Assembly: GCF_963422355.1 (NCBI RefSeq)
Contig: NC_085091.1
Span: forward strand, 8,227,342 to 8,291,341
Direction of reading: 5' to 3'
DNA length: 64,000 nucleotides
From: Corticium candelabrum
Taxonomy: Eukaryota > Porifera > Homoscleromorpha > Homosclerophorida > Plakinidae
Below the pieces are notes generated by a model that worked only from the letters and a program-made list of their open reading frames with translations, was not told the DNA's origin and searched no databases. This document shows, in pieces, positions 1 to 13,508 of this stretch (positions are counted from its first letter, which is position 1; the number at the start of each line of letters is the position of its first letter). The translations under genes and the position numbers were made by a program.

Positions 1-507
1 ACAAAATTGTTTGTAATGCGCATGTGCTACAGAATAACAAATACATTCCAACATCCAATAGGTCTACAAGATTTGAAACGAAGTACGAGTAGACAAAAGG
101 TAATAGACATGAAATCATCTAAGAAAGTGATTAATTTGCTGCAAGCTGGAGGTTAGTTGAGGATTTCTTTATCAAGTTAGATACAAGAACCTGGTTTGCA
201 AATGTGTCTTGCATTTGGTGTTGATGATGATAGCCTTTGTGCTACTAAATGAATAAAGTTCTACAATATCTAATCCAACAATGACGTGCATCCTTTACTA
301 CAACATGAGTTCGTACGATATGATGCAGATGGGAAAAGCTCTAAACATGACTTATTATCAGGCTAACAAAGAAACAGTCACCATAAGACTACCAATCATG
401 ACCACATGCACATATAATATTTATGAAACTTCAAACAAGGTTGCAACAGCATGCCATATCTATCAACTGAGCATGTGTACACATGCTCATGTACATAGAC
501 AACTAAC

Positions 508-1182
508 CTCTGTATGGCTTTGTTGACAACCACAATGAATAGATTTCATCTCCACCAATTACAGCAAATGAAAAAATACAGTAGAGGAAAACTGCTTTCC
601 TCACCTCAGATGATCTGTTGCATTACAACAATCAATTCAACTGAACTGTCAGTCATCGTCTTTTTGGTCACAACAGGTCATGCTGCATATTAAAAATTCA
701 AGCTATTTTTCTTACTTTAGTAGTGCCCACATTTTGCTCTTCTTAAGTGCAGTGGTACTTGCCCTCTGCAGTCTAACACTTCCTCTTCTGACTCGTGTCC
801 ACAATCCAAGAGATGATGATGGCGATGATGATATTACCAATAGACTGTCTCCTTTAGCTTGACTAGCATCAATACTATCTGCTTTAGCTCTTGAACAGTC
901 TGACAAGGCAATATCTAAAAGGATCACACAAATTAGGTAGTTCTTCATCACTCGCGTCAAGCATCTATAGTCTTACATAAAGCCATAATGCATTCATTAT
1001 TTCCTGGCTTGAATTAAACTATAGTTATTACGGTCTATTGAAACAATCAGCCATATTTAAAATAGGATGCTTACACTACAGACAATACATTAGAAGTACA
1101 TCACAATACTTTAGAAGTACATTGTATGGAATTGTCAGTTTAGCAAACAATTAAATAAAGCAACTAAAAACAAGCGCAAACC

Positions 1183-1270
<88 letters not shown>

Positions 1271-3349
1271 GTTCATACAGATAAGACCCTCATGACAGAG
1301 AGCTGGGGTGTCAACTGCTCTATGGCTACCTCTGGTTCTCTTGCTAAAATTAGTGTAAATTGGTCAGATATTCGGCTGCAAATGTAACTGCAGTGTGTAG
1401 ATGCCTATACAATCAGTTCAACATGGCGATTAACTTTGAAAAGCACAAATAATACCTATCAAACTGTTCCTTGCATGAAAAATCATAATGTAAGTAACAT
1501 AGGTACAGTAAGAGCAAGTGTCAACTGACCTGTATGTTTACAGTCGAGGCTGTTTGCTGCATACATGGTTATCAAACACGTTCTAACTGTTTGTAATTGT
1601 TCAATGTCAGAAAATGCTACCATACAGTTTACATAAAACTTTTCCATCAAAGCAATAGTTTTAAATTTTACCTGTAAACTGTCTAATTAATTAATATTAA
1701 TCATCAACAGTAAAGACATTAGTTAAAACAGTTGTTATTCAAAATGTGTAATTCAATAGACAAAAGCATAATTGTTCAAGATGTTGTAATGTAAACAAAC
1801 CTTCATCGTCCTCATTCTCCTCTTTTTCTCTTGATTTGCTTATTAGTGATGAATTACAACTTTCATTTAATATGCCTGGCCCATCATCTTCTAGAACACT
1901 ATCATCAGCCTTCACTACTGAGCCATTCTGCATGTGAGCTCTAATATTTATCTGAACATTCTCCTTTTCCACATCGTAGTGAACAGAAAGAAGTTGAGAA
2001 TCACATCCTATTTGTTTGCCGTCCTTGTCATAATGACTATCTACTACATCTTCATCTTTTAAGACTTGGTAGACTGATCTATATCGTGTAAACACACACA
2101 TGCAAACGTGTACATTCCAAGAGAATTGCACGTGTGTGCGTGTACTCACATGCATGCATGCAAACATGCAAGGGAGCATGAGCAAGCAATCAATTCATCT
2201 CACTTCTTGTGGCTTGTCTCTGGCAGTTTACAGTAGACAATTAGTGTTGCTGTGCCAGATAGAATAGCAATCACAAAGCATGGAAGGAAGTATGGAAAGC
2301 GTTCCAAAAATTCCCGAATAGTTCCTTTAATTAATGTACGTATTATATACAAAACTCAATCTGCAGAGAAGCTACAACACACAACGTGACATGCACTCAC
2401 CATCACCATCTTCAAAAGTACCAGGATACTGACGAACTGGTTCTGCTAATGCTCCTGAGCAACAAAAATATACCCTCACAACCATCTAATTAAGACTTCA
2501 AAGTTTGCAAGAAACTCACACCTCCTAAGGCTGGTCCAACAGTCATTCCAGCACTGAATGCAAGGGTCATCACAACCATGTGCTTCGACTGTAGTACACA
2601 ACGGGACTCAATTATCATGAATAGTCTACAGCACATATCACCTCAACTGTAATTTATTTGTGTATTAATCTGCTACATAGTTGACAATTTATAACATAAT
2701 TAATACTTATTAAATTTAGAGCAACATAAAAGTCCTTTTCTACATAACAACCACCACTGATTATAACTAAACAAACCTGATTGGAATCATCAGACACGTC
2801 AGATACAACTGCTTTAGCTGTGCCAACAGCACCTAGATGCAAACCATTAATACATATAGTCATAAACATATCAAGGTTGCTTTCAATTACAGTCATTGCA
2901 ATTGATAAATTAACAGTAAGCATGAACTAACATATCAGCATGCATCTCCAAATTAGGCTTGAGTATCCAACTTGTCATTCCTCCCCTACGGGAAGAAAGA
3001 CCATGCATGTAGTGCAGTACTAAAGAGCATTTCTGATATACCCAAGTAAACCCCTCACAATACTTCATGGCAAATGTACATTAAAAAGGACTAAACATAT
3101 CATGTAATGCAAACTTACCATTAGAAGCACCTGAAAAGAAGCGCATGACAAGAGCCCAACCAAGACCCGTTGCGGTGTTGGAGAAACCAAACAATAGAGT
3201 GAACAGAGTGATTCCAGCACCACTCAAGATTAGAGCTGGACGGCGCCCCTTCTTGTCAGACAAGACTCCCCAGAAATAACTATAATAAACAGCATAGAAA
3301 CAAGGGAAGTTGGATAAATACAGTAACACACATACATGCACAATGACAT

Positions 3350-3408
<59 letters not shown>

Positions 3409-5542
3409 ATTATATAGAACTCTCCTGTGCAGTAGTACATATACTCTTTTCACCACATATCCAATTCTGACACTAATAGAACTAACCTTCCAGCAAAACG
3501 ACCCAAAAAGTATGCAGTAGCAACAAGACCAACGTAATATCCTAAAATCAAGAAAACCATTAACAAACAGACTTATACCTCTGTAACTAGCACAATTCAG
3601 CCTGCATCAACAAAGATACAGTGCAGGCTACACATTATCTAACAAAATGTCACCTATCAAGTAAACGGCATTAATCAATTTCTGTAAGTTCTTTTGGTGG
3701 TTGATGTATAGGGACCCCTTAATGACACACAAACACTAAGCAAGTTGGTTGATGTATCTAGCTGGCTGCATGGTGGTTCACTATAAATTAATTAATGACT
3801 CGTAAGTATAATTACATTGATGACAACAATGTATTGAAAGCAACATGTAGCACTGCAAATCACTATTTTAATTTCGTTTTCCAAATGTAAACGGCTAATG
3901 ATCATACAGCAAATCATTCAAAATAGAAAACAACTGCCATAGCCAAGAAAATAATATCAGAATCTATAGCAAGCACAGGACAACGTATTGTCAGTAGTTC
4001 TGAAAAGATCAGTTAATGTGTTACACTAGTGACAAAGGGTACATCCATAGCTCCGGGTAACACTGCAGATTTACAATGTGACACCAGATACAAACAATGC
4101 CAAAGAAAAAATGTTGATGTAAAATTCTTATCGCTGACTACATCTGACTTTAACAAACAGCTAGCATTGAGCACTATAATAATACAACAAGCAGTGCTCA
4201 ACCTTACTATTTATTCTGACCTGTTTCTTCAACGGTTATAAATTCCCCATTTACCTTGAATATCTGCACATAAGCAAAATCTGCTTGTTCCCCTGTACTA
4301 AAACAAGTTGTTGTTGATAACAGTCACTTACTCTCACCATCCATGGAAGAAATGGAAAAGACATGGTGATAGTCAGAGCAGAGCCAAACTATACATACAA
4401 AGAAACAATAGTCAAAGCTCTGCAAGAGTTTCACAACAAGCAAGCAACTGAAAATATCTTGTACACCTGGCCCTAACCTTAACCCCAACCCTAACCCTAT
4501 TTAATTGATTAAGAAATAATAAATCAATGTACACACACACACACACACAGCTAACAGCCAGTGAACAATGCATATTATTCAGTACATATAAACTAACCAA
4601 AATCACTATATCTCATTTTCAATTTTCTCTTTGAAACAAAACATCTGCAGTCAGTCCTGCAAAATACTGCAGCACCATGTAACTTCAAAACCACATTGGC
4701 ATTAATTAATTAATGCTAATGCTCTAGATTAAGAAATCACAAATAACTCATACTCTAGTCTCCTGTCAAGCCTTGTCCTTCTTGCTTATTCATGCAAATA
4801 AATATGTAATTACTATTAATTAAACAAACTAATAAACTCAAGTATTCAATCAATCAAATTACAACAACAACTTCCCAGTGTGTCTTAATAATTGACTGCT
4901 GTTACACTCATTATGACAAATGCAGGCCTGCTACACTGTACTGATAAATAACAGCATACCACTTCACTACTCTGCTTATAGCACGTGGCCTTCACGTGAG
5001 TCTTTCACAATCACAAAAGCTTAACACATTGCTATCATATATCACCTAATAGACCCTCTGTGGCTAAATTACAATAGGTCCATTTAGTTCTTGGCCAAAA
5101 ACAAAAACTTAAGAGAATAGGTATAGCCTACTCTAAAACTACTACTCTGGAACGTTAATTAACTAACATGCTAGGGCTAGGAGGTTATGAGCATCCTAGC
5201 TAGCAGTAACGTCACAATAATAAACAATAGATAAACGTAGTAAGATACAAATGACAATTATTCAAACGTTGGAAAGGCTTCTAACATTATTTTGCATTGT
5301 GTCTACACGATTCTGCAGCATATCAACATTTCTAATTAATTAATCGGATTGTTCTGTCAAAACTATATTATTCTAACGCTTGTAATGTGAGATACGAGAC
5401 TGTAGTACAGTCATCTGTTTCATGTCACATACTAACGCTTTACCATAATCGTGAATGTAAGGAGAATGACTTTCCAGTTGACGGCAGTGCTAGCGCTAGC
5501 CTGCTTTCCATGATAGGACTCCTTTTCAGCGTCTACTGACAT
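508..5542 (-). CDS. Major facilitator superfamily transporter, ZIFL-like (3' end beyond window)
   Basis: Multi-pass membrane transporter; the substrate cannot be read from the sequence. Exons joined by frame and phase: 5444-5542 (start ATG 5542, MSVDAEKES), about 4335-4389, 4256-4297, 3487-3541, 3118-3283, 2778-2836, 2521-2588, 2402-2452, 2204-2324, 1801-2078, 716-914 and 508-599. Diagnostic pieces are the MFS loop motif [13 protein letters not shown] after helix 2, the RFFSGASNG and [10 protein letters not shown] segments, TVGPALGG, then a long acidic and serine-rich cytoplasmic loop (exons 1801-2078 and 716-914), then [17 protein letters not shown] at the start of the second half. That last motif is typical of the ZINC INDUCED FACILITATOR-LIKE group. 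The donor at 507 shows that further exons (rest of helices 7-12) lie beyond position 1. No frame break was seen. Family is confident; exact boundaries are approximate. Confidence 0.85.
1184..1269. repeat. (TA)n microsatellite
   Basis: About 43 TA units in an intron of the MFS transporter gene. Confidence 0.95.
3351..3406. repeat. (CA)n microsatellite
   Basis: About 28 CA units in an intron of the MFS transporter gene. Confidence 0.95.
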
Positions 5543-5795
5543 CGAATCGTCTACGATCTTGTGCGAACGACCATTAACCTTGCCTGACTGATGCAATTAC
5601 CGATTAGTATTGCTCGCTATCGCTACAGACTCCCAAATACGGGAACTTTGACATGATGAGGCATTTAGCGCACGCTAGATATCTACCAAGCCTGTGGAGC
5701 TCAGGGTTGCTCCTAGGCCTTGCAGCTATAGCTGGCAGTGAGGCATACAGTCAGAACACGTTTTGGATTTCAACACAGTACTATCTGCCAACATC
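5543..5795. promoter_or_regulatory. Shared promoter region between divergent genes
   Basis: The start codons of the MFS transporter (5542, minus) and the TMEM272-like gene (5796, plus) are only 253 bp apart, so both promoters must lie here or overlap upstream exons. The stretch is not AT-rich like its surroundings. No TATA box or named factor site is clear. Confidence 0.5.
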
Positions 5796-8700
5796 ATGAC
5801 CAGTAAGTAGAAGTGTGCTGCAGCCTCTTGGCTATAGATACCTAAATATCTAGATAGCTATAGGTGCAAAATCATTACATGCTAACTATTGTAAATTATC
5901 GTTTAGGTGCGGACGTTATACCTCCCAGTTATGATGACGTGACGAAAAGTGCGGATGAAAGTGAAAACGAGAGTGGAAATGCTAATGAGGCTGTAGGTAT
6001 GTCTTGCACTGCAAATTGTCGCTAGGCGTGTTTAATTGATATCAACTAGTAGATTACATTACTGTTAAAACGTTTTTAAAATAAACATTGTGACACAGCT
6101 TCTAATTATAGTAGACAGGGCTGGGCGTGGGAAAAAGTGTACGGCCTAACGCGCGTTAAGTGGGCATAGTTCTACAAAACAAGCACGTGCTAAGTAGTTT
6201 TAGTAGACCTAATTTCAACAATTAGAACACTGAAAACTTGCCAAATAATCTTAGTTAACGCGTTATGACTCTTAGTCTAAAACCTCTGAATATCGAGTAA
6301 CATGTCAAATATTTGTGTATGCGGCATGGTGCAGTAGAATATATATTCGTTATTTAATCACCTACCTCTAAACTTGAAGTATACGCTAATGGACGACTGA
6401 CGGAAGTCCATTTTTGAAGTGGCCGATGCTCTTCCGACATCCCAGGTAGATACTATAATGTATCCATTGTACAGGAAGTTGCACCTGGTCAAAATGAAGT
6501 GGTACGTATACTAGCATTGCCTCGTGTTCCATTTCAGTGCTTTTCGTGTAGTTTATACCAGAATGTTGTGAATCAAGTTGAATTGATGCGTCAATATTTG
6601 TTTAACAGACGTTTATGTTTGTAGTGTTATGTCCATGGTGAACTGATGAATCTAAAATGCTTTGGCTTCAGTAATTTGTATCTGTTTCTTCTTCTAGAGG
6701 CACCTCCTTCCTATTACTCTTTGTTTCCAAGTAGCCTGAGTCCGAACAACATTGGCCGGCAAGTGAGGCGTGGTATTAGCTCAGGAGGCGATGGTGAAGA
6801 CTCATCTGGATCTGGAAATAGAGCTACTAGTGTTGCAAAGATCTCTGGATGTCTAGGTAATGACTAGTGTTTTGTGCGTAATTTGAGTTTATTATGATGA
6901 TGTTGTCGCAGGCTTCGTAGTTACTTTCATATTTGGTTTTCCCATTGCAATGATTACTATTGGTGAGTTGTTACTGTAGATATGGCAATTCATAGAGTTG
7001 GGCAACTTTATTATTTATTCCAAATGTATGTTGTAGTAGTAGCAGTGTAAAGAGGTGCCAAATTTACGAGAGTAGTAACGTAGGGGTACTATTTTTCAAT
7101 CATCTCAGAGCATGAATTACTATAGCCTCGAATTTCCAGACCAGAGAGCACACGAAGCGTTCGAACTTTAGCCTGGACCAAAACGATACTAAAATGATTT
7201 TGGAAGTACTTATGAAAAGTGATGCTAAATGGTAGTCTAACAGCGTAGGATCGTTTTACCTAGATCAACGTATCATTTGTAAATGCCATGAGATCTCACA
7301 AACAAAGAAGAGACGTCTGCTACGACTTTTTGATTCTTCGGCAGACTGCTAGCTAGTCTAACCGCTTGACTGGCGAGACTACCGCTCGACCAGTTGTCAA
7401 AGGTGATGGTCTAGCGACACTGCTGTGCATGTCTTGTCACCGCAAGCTTGAAAATATCGAAGAACTGAAGCTGAAACTAAAACTAAGATGTGTGCATGCA
7501 CCAGAGTCATCATCACGGCTCTAGCGTATACTTAGCCGCCCACGAGGATTTCACATGTGTGCAATCAGCGTTAGTGCACTTAGCATAACCAATTATTGCT
7601 AAACCAATCAGAATTTACAATCGACACTCCGGTTGTAAGGAGCTGATTGGCTTAGAAGGCTATTTCCGAAATTATGTTAGTATCGACTTGGTCCAGACTA
7701 ATTCGCGTGCTTCACGCGCTCTCTGGTCTGGAAGTTCGAGGCTAGAATTACTATTTGAGCATGGGGTTGTTTTAACTCTTTTCGACAGAGAACATACTGG
7801 TACAGTACCTCCAAGCATTGGACAATACAGTTCAAGTGCAGTAAGGTGGCTCTATTGCTACCAATGAACATGCAGCAACAAGTATATTACAAGTACCAGG
7901 AATTTCAGAAACAGTGCCCAATGCAGCAATACGGAAAATGAGATTTTTTTGTGGAAGAAAATCCGTTCTCAATGAGTGCCCCGGCATTTCGTAGGAAACT
8001 CTGGAAATTGGCAGATTGACTTGCATACTGTACTACAGAATAGGCAAGTGTGAGGCCCATCTTGCAATGCCCTGCATAGATACTTAGTCTATAAACTTAG
8101 GAGTGCGACGAGATCTGACTGCCCTCCTACTCTTCTTGTCAGGCATTTCTTTAGAGGTTCCTTCTTTAATCCACAGTGTAAGACTGCTGTCTGGTTGCCA
8201 AACCTGTACGTACACTGTAATATAGTAACACATGTTTGTAATACAGCCTCGAAATATCAACCAACTTTGGGCTGTGACATCTTATCATGCATCGCAATCT
8301 TGATTCTCATTAACAGCCCATGAGCTGCAAATGAGAACAGTTTCCAAGAAATCGCCCACTGGGCGGTCTTTTGGCTGGGTGCTGTTTCGGAAATTCCTGG
8401 TATACAAGCTGCCATATTCTAAACAGCTGCAGTGACCACGTCGCTTGCCTTGGAGCTCCAAGATTGTTGCGCAGATGAAAATGTGCAGACATTTGTTCAG
8501 CACGTTGCTGCTTTTAGCGACTCATGGGCTACTGTTTGAGCATGGGTTACTTAGTACTCGTGGAAATACGGTATATCCTTTTGTAAGGTTTAATAATGTA
8601 ACAGTGCATTGCAAGCATAAGGTTACAATGATGGAAACATTGATATTGTTTCAAAATTATTGCACTTTGTGTTTGTGAGTTAATAGCATATGGTTGCACA

Positions 8701-10035
8701 ATATTTGTTTACATGTTGGCTGAAAGGAGAGTTTTGACTAAACGAGTTGTATGAGAGACAGTTAATATTCTGCACATTATTGTACCTACCATGTCATTCA
8801 CGGTGTATAGTTCTGTAGGTTAATACAGCAGGTGTTATATTTACAACATCAGTTATTATGGCAGTCAGCTGAGGACATAGTAGAGCTGCATAACATGTCA
8901 AGTTTTTTAATTAATGCAGCGTTTTTAAATGGACGGGTGGATCGATGGCGTTTTCTGTTTCCGTAAACTTGTTAACTGTATTCGAATATGTAAGTTAACT
9001 TACATACAGTGGATGTCTTTGGCCAGCTCCAAGAGGACAGTAAGTACAGACTCACTGAGTCAGTGAGTTATCGTAGAGCACAGAGGCCTTAGCTGGGAAT
9101 AGGTAAGGTAATATCATGAAACGGAAGTGCGCGTGCGTGTGTGTGTCGGGGACACATATTCATGCAAACTGTAAAGGTTTGATTTTACAGATAACACTGC
9201 CGATGGTGTTCTTCCTCACAGAGACATTTTATTAAAAGCCAGTCTTCTAGCCATGTTTCTAATGGCCAGCAAACTGAAAAATTATAGTTCATAAAACTCA
9301 AAAGTACCAACAACTATAGTGTGGAATTGTTAATTTGCACAGAATTTTGTGCTGGCTGGTTCGTATTCTTTCCTCCTTCTGCACTGACTTACAAACTATT
9401 TCCTGCCACTATCTACTGCTCAGGTGTTGGGAATGTAGGTTTATGCATTATTACATTATGTACCGGTACTGGTACGAATTAGCTTTACTACAAATGTATA
9501 TACCAGTACTACAGTATAACCTGAAGGTATGTGCCAAACTAGTGCTTGACAAGTGGCAAAGCAGTTGACATTAGTGTTTGTTTGTTGCAGGCTCTCTTAA
9601 TGTTGGTGAGTGTAGAATCGAATCTCAACTGCCCATCTGGCTGATTGTGATGGGTGTATTTCAGTTGTTGGAAGGATCATGCCGTCTGTGTTATCATACG
9701 TCTCGACAAGAGTCAGATGACAATGAATTGTCAAAGGACCCCGTCGTTCTTTTCTTAGTAGTTTGGTTCATTGTGGGAAATGTGTTTGTCTTCAAAAACT
9801 GGACTGAGTAAGACAACGTAGTTATATTCAGGTTTGTATTGTATTTCATGTTGTTTGTTTTTGCAGCTACACTCCAATCAAATTGAATGGTACGATGATT
9901 AATGAAAACTATTGTGATCAATTAACTATGAGGTTTGCATTTTGGACAATCGTTTCGTACTATATCATCTGTGGTGTCGTGTGTGTCTGCGTTTGTGGAG
10001 CTGTTTGGTCTAAAAGCAACTCAGACTCGGACTGA
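5796..10035 (+). CDS. TMEM272-like four-pass membrane protein
   Basis: Small membrane protein of unknown biochemical role. Exons: 5796-5802 (ATG ACC A), 5908 to about 5998, about 6699-6857, about 6912-6961, about 9591-9808 and about 9867-10035 (stop TGA 10033-10035). The cytoplasmic N-terminus is polar and carries two proline motifs, PPSYDDV and PPSYYSL; the first is a PPxY-type WW-domain ligand. Four hydrophobic segments follow: FVVTFIFGFPIAMITI, PIWLIVMGVFQLLEG, VVLFLVVWFIVGNVFVF and a C-terminal one rich in valine and cysteine. The segment CRIESQLPIWLIVMG resembles the conserved core of TMEM272-like proteins. A candidate extra micro-exon at 6473-6499, between AG and GT, keeps frame if an acceptor two bases downstream (before GCACCT) is used. 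An AATAAA lies near 10284. Confidence 0.7.
7123..7744. mobile_element. MITE with long terminal inverted repeats and 9-bp target duplication
   Basis: The left end (TAGCCTCGAATTTCCAGACC) and the reverse complement of the right end match over roughly 80 bp, including the CCAGACCAGAGAGC and TCTGGACCAA blocks. The element is flanked on both sides by GAATTACTA (7114-7122 and 7745-7753). A 9-bp target duplication with long TIRs is the mark of Mutator-type elements. There is no coding capacity inside. It sits in an intron of the TMEM272-like gene. Confidence 0.8.
7830..8500. repeat. Imperfect inverted repeat inside an intron
   Basis: A segment near 7888-7918 (ACCAGGAATTTCAGAAACAG) recurs in reverse complement at 8370-8402 with a few changes, and weaker similarity extends on both sides. 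It looks like the arms of an old foldback element. No transposase is inside and the ends are not defined. Confidence 0.4.
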
Positions 10036-10984
10036 ACTAATAATTATTATTACCAGTTTAGCTGTGCAGCATTCTTTCTAAGCTTTGCAGTTTATTAAGT
10101 AGTTGGTGTGTCATATCAGTGCATTTAGTGTAAGGATTAGTTTTGTAGATAATTGCTATTGAGTGGTAGATATCATCAATTTTGTATGTAAATTTACCTA
10201 CAGTATTGGACCTAAATATCTTTCAGCTAATGAAATACAGAAATTTGATCATAAAGCAACAGATCAGAGCACCCGAGTTGACAATAAAGACTGCATCCTT
10301 CCTGTGTTATGAGTAATTTATCTAACGAATCACAAGTCTTTGTCAGCAACTATGGAATCGAGGCTACTCTGATATGGAAATATACATGCGTGGACTGTTA
10401 TTGGTTAAATTTATAGCTCGACTTCTACAGGCTCTAACCTCAGGTGATGTTGAAAGCAAACTGACCTAATCTACCTCTTGCATATATGTACTGTCAATAT
10501 AGAAAAGATAGTGTTTATGGATAAATTGTCACTGAGTATGTAGGTGGCCAGAGAAGGTAGAACGCTAGCATGCGTTAAAGGCACACCCATAAGCAAAATT
10601 TGGTCTTCTCTAGACGTTGTTTGCTTTGTTTCTGTGCTGCTGTATGTCTGGATGTACTCTAAATAATGACTGATAAGAGCTGCTTTTGTGAATTTATGTT
10701 TACATGTGGACTTCACATGGTTACGCTGTCAGTGGTTTACAATGTTCCGTCTTTCCGTGGTTCTACGACCTTTGTTCTTCATTGTCTGTGTGAGACAGGA
10801 TGAGTCATTATAGAATGCTGTATTGTAAGTTTTCCTAAGTTATCCTACTGTTTTCGGTGAGTAACGACCACAACTCTGAAAGCTAGCGAGCGTTAAAGGA
10901 ACGCCCACAGGCAAATTTGGCTTTTAGCTAGCAAGGCAGTCAAATCGTAACGGTAACTACAGTCAGACAGTCTCCAACTGGTAA
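10036..10984. other. 3' flank of TMEM272-like gene, no gene seen
   Basis: Contains the AATAAA near 10284 that may end the TMEM272-like transcript. The short open frames show no recognisable domain. I see no gene here. Confidence 0.4.
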
Positions 10985-12910
10985 TAAACCTTATTCTAAC
11001 CCTGTACAGCCCCTATTTTGTTCACTGGGTACTACTTGTGTACATTCTGAACCTGTGCTAGCAGCCCTATTTAGTTCACGCACATTTCTTCCTCTCTACT
11101 CACGTTTTCGTGTTTCTTTTCTCCTAGCAAATGTGCTCTAGACACAACAAACTAATAGAGAAAAGTAAACTTGTTCTGGGCAGCAAGTTGCCTATTCTGT
11201 CCATTTTCACGCAAACAAAATATTACCAACAAAATAGGGGCTGCTCTAGCAGTTTTGTTCCTATTTTGTTCACAGCCCCTATTTTGTTCACAATTAAGAC
11301 CTATTACGGTCACAGCCCCTATTTTGTTTACAAGATGTAGCAGTGTTCATGCACAGCCCCTATTTTCTTCACAGCTCCTATTTTGCAATTGTTCACAGCC
11401 CCTATTTTTTCACAGCCCTTCTACATTTGTAGTCATCCACACACTACATGCCTATACCTATAGATATACTCACACTGTACATGCACGTATAATTAGCTAC
11501 ATGCCTATACGTGCATGTACAAATGCCCGGTTGACTTTAGAGGGCTCAAGTGGATCTAGGAGGTGACCCAACAGGGGCACTCCTATACCCTTTTGAGACC
11601 AAAAGTACAGGGAGAAGAATCAAACAGTTAGGAATTTCCAGTTTCTTGGTGGTATTTTCACCCGATGAGTACAAACTGGTAGTCATGTGTCAGTACCGGA
11701 TCTCCATTATATTCAATTTTTGCAACGCTTCCAAGCTGGAAAAAGTTTTGACAATTTTGTTATAACTAATTAAATAATTAATTTTTTGTGCGCTTAACTA
11801 GTCTATAGATAGGACTGACTGGTATATGCACGCATCCATGCACTAGAAGAATTGACAAAGACAATTAATTAACTAGAGCAAGGAAAACCGGCGAATGAGC
11901 CTGCCTAACACTTGAGCTAGATAGATACCATACACTTGTGTTTAGCCAAGAGTTAATTGCTGTGAGTACTTCATACGATACAGAAAAATGCAGTTGTTCT
12001 AAACGTCACCTAAAAGGTTGATCAATTAATTTAATAACAAAATGCCTTTTGTCCACTAGATTCAAATTCATATTACATGGACATGATATGACTCATGCAT
12101 ACGTAAAGCCTTGGTATCTCGATGTTTGATTAGAGAGATTCGTATTTAAGTAAAGTCTACAACATTTAAGATCACAGCTATATACAAATGATGGGCTATA
12201 GCCCTGTCTAACCCATGCCACGCTACGCCCCTGGGCACGCCCACATTCTTCTGACAGAAATCATAAAATTAGTACGTGTCATGATGATTGCCTTTAGCAG
12301 TGCGAAAATTTGCAGCCACAACAGTAACAGCGTGCTGATTTGAGGCGTCTAAATATACGTAGGAAAGCCAAAACCATGCAATTAGTCAATCGCCTTAAAT
12401 AGTCTCCCCGTAACGGGGACTCCATTTCCCGGAACTATACACTGTACTTTGTTGAGGGGCTGTGAAGAAAATAGGGGCTGTGCATGAGATCTTGTGAACA
12501 AGCTGTGAACAAATTAGGGGCTGTGAACACAATAGGTCTTGCAAACAATTAAAATAGGGGCTGTGAACAAAATAGGGGCTGAGAGAGCAGCCCCTATGTT
12601 GTTCATGGGTACTATTTTGTTCGCGTGAAAATCAACACATTAGGCAACTTGCCGTCCAGAAAAAGGTTACTTTTCTCTATTTCTATGTAGTTAGTTTGCC
12701 GTGTCTAGAGCACATTTGCTTCGAGAAAAGAAATTTGTGACACGGAAACGCGAATAGAGAGGAAGAAATGTGCGTGAACAAAATAGGGGCTGCTACAACT
12801 GGTTCAGAATGCGTAAACAAAATAGTGCCCGGTGAACAAAATAGGAGCAAATATGACCAAAATAGGGACAAATATGAACAAAATAGGAGCTGTACAAGCC
12901 CTATTAGGAT
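10985..12910. mobile_element. Foldback-type element with arrays of an 18-bp motif
   Basis: The left part (about 11000-11420) repeats the motif CAGCCCCTATTTTGTTCA in direct order; the right part (about 12460-12900) carries the same motif in reverse complement. Between the motif arrays a unique arm is also shared: about 11070-11230 matches the reverse complement of about 12600-12790, with the blocks GCACATTTCTTCCTCTC, AATGTGCTCTAGACAC and AAGTTGCC. The centre (11430-12450) is unrelated sequence. This is the structure of a foldback transposon with internally repeated TIRs. Target duplication and exact ends could not be fixed. Confidence 0.65.
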
Positions 12911-13436
12911 TCTGACAGTGACTAATGTTCACACTTCCTACCTGTAAAGCAGTCACCTACGGTACACTTACAAGATAGTACGAGTTTCACGTATTCTGCT
13001 TGACCCTATAGAGCAAAATCCTAGGAGTTACGAAAGGTGGCAATGCTAATCTGTCAAGTAGGCATGGTCGAATGAATCCGTCGAATGCCGCTTCTACTTC
13101 CCCACTTTGGCTGATTACGCCAGGCAAACGTGTGTAAGCGTTGCTTCCACCACGGGAAAGCAAGAAAGTTCATAATAAAGAGAGTCACAAACACTCAAGA
13201 GGATATCCGGATGTTGCACTCACAGTGGCTCAAGGCAGATTGAAGTAGGCACATGGTTCAAATACAGGGCTTAGAAGGTGCTTATTGGCTGAATAACAAG
13301 ACTGCCCAGGTAGCGCTGCACTAGCTTTCTACCTCCTGGGAGGTGGCCAAACTTGATGGCAAGATGGCCATAATTCTGTCCCTGCAATACTGCTACTTTT
13401 CAGCTATGAGCCATCAGAAATGGAAGTTTGTAAAAG

Positions 13437-13508
<72 letters not shown>

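Noticed and set aside
6473-6499. 27-bp candidate micro-exon in the TMEM272-like gene
   Set aside because: It has good AG and GT borders but the simpler splice without it also keeps frame; without RNA it is not called.
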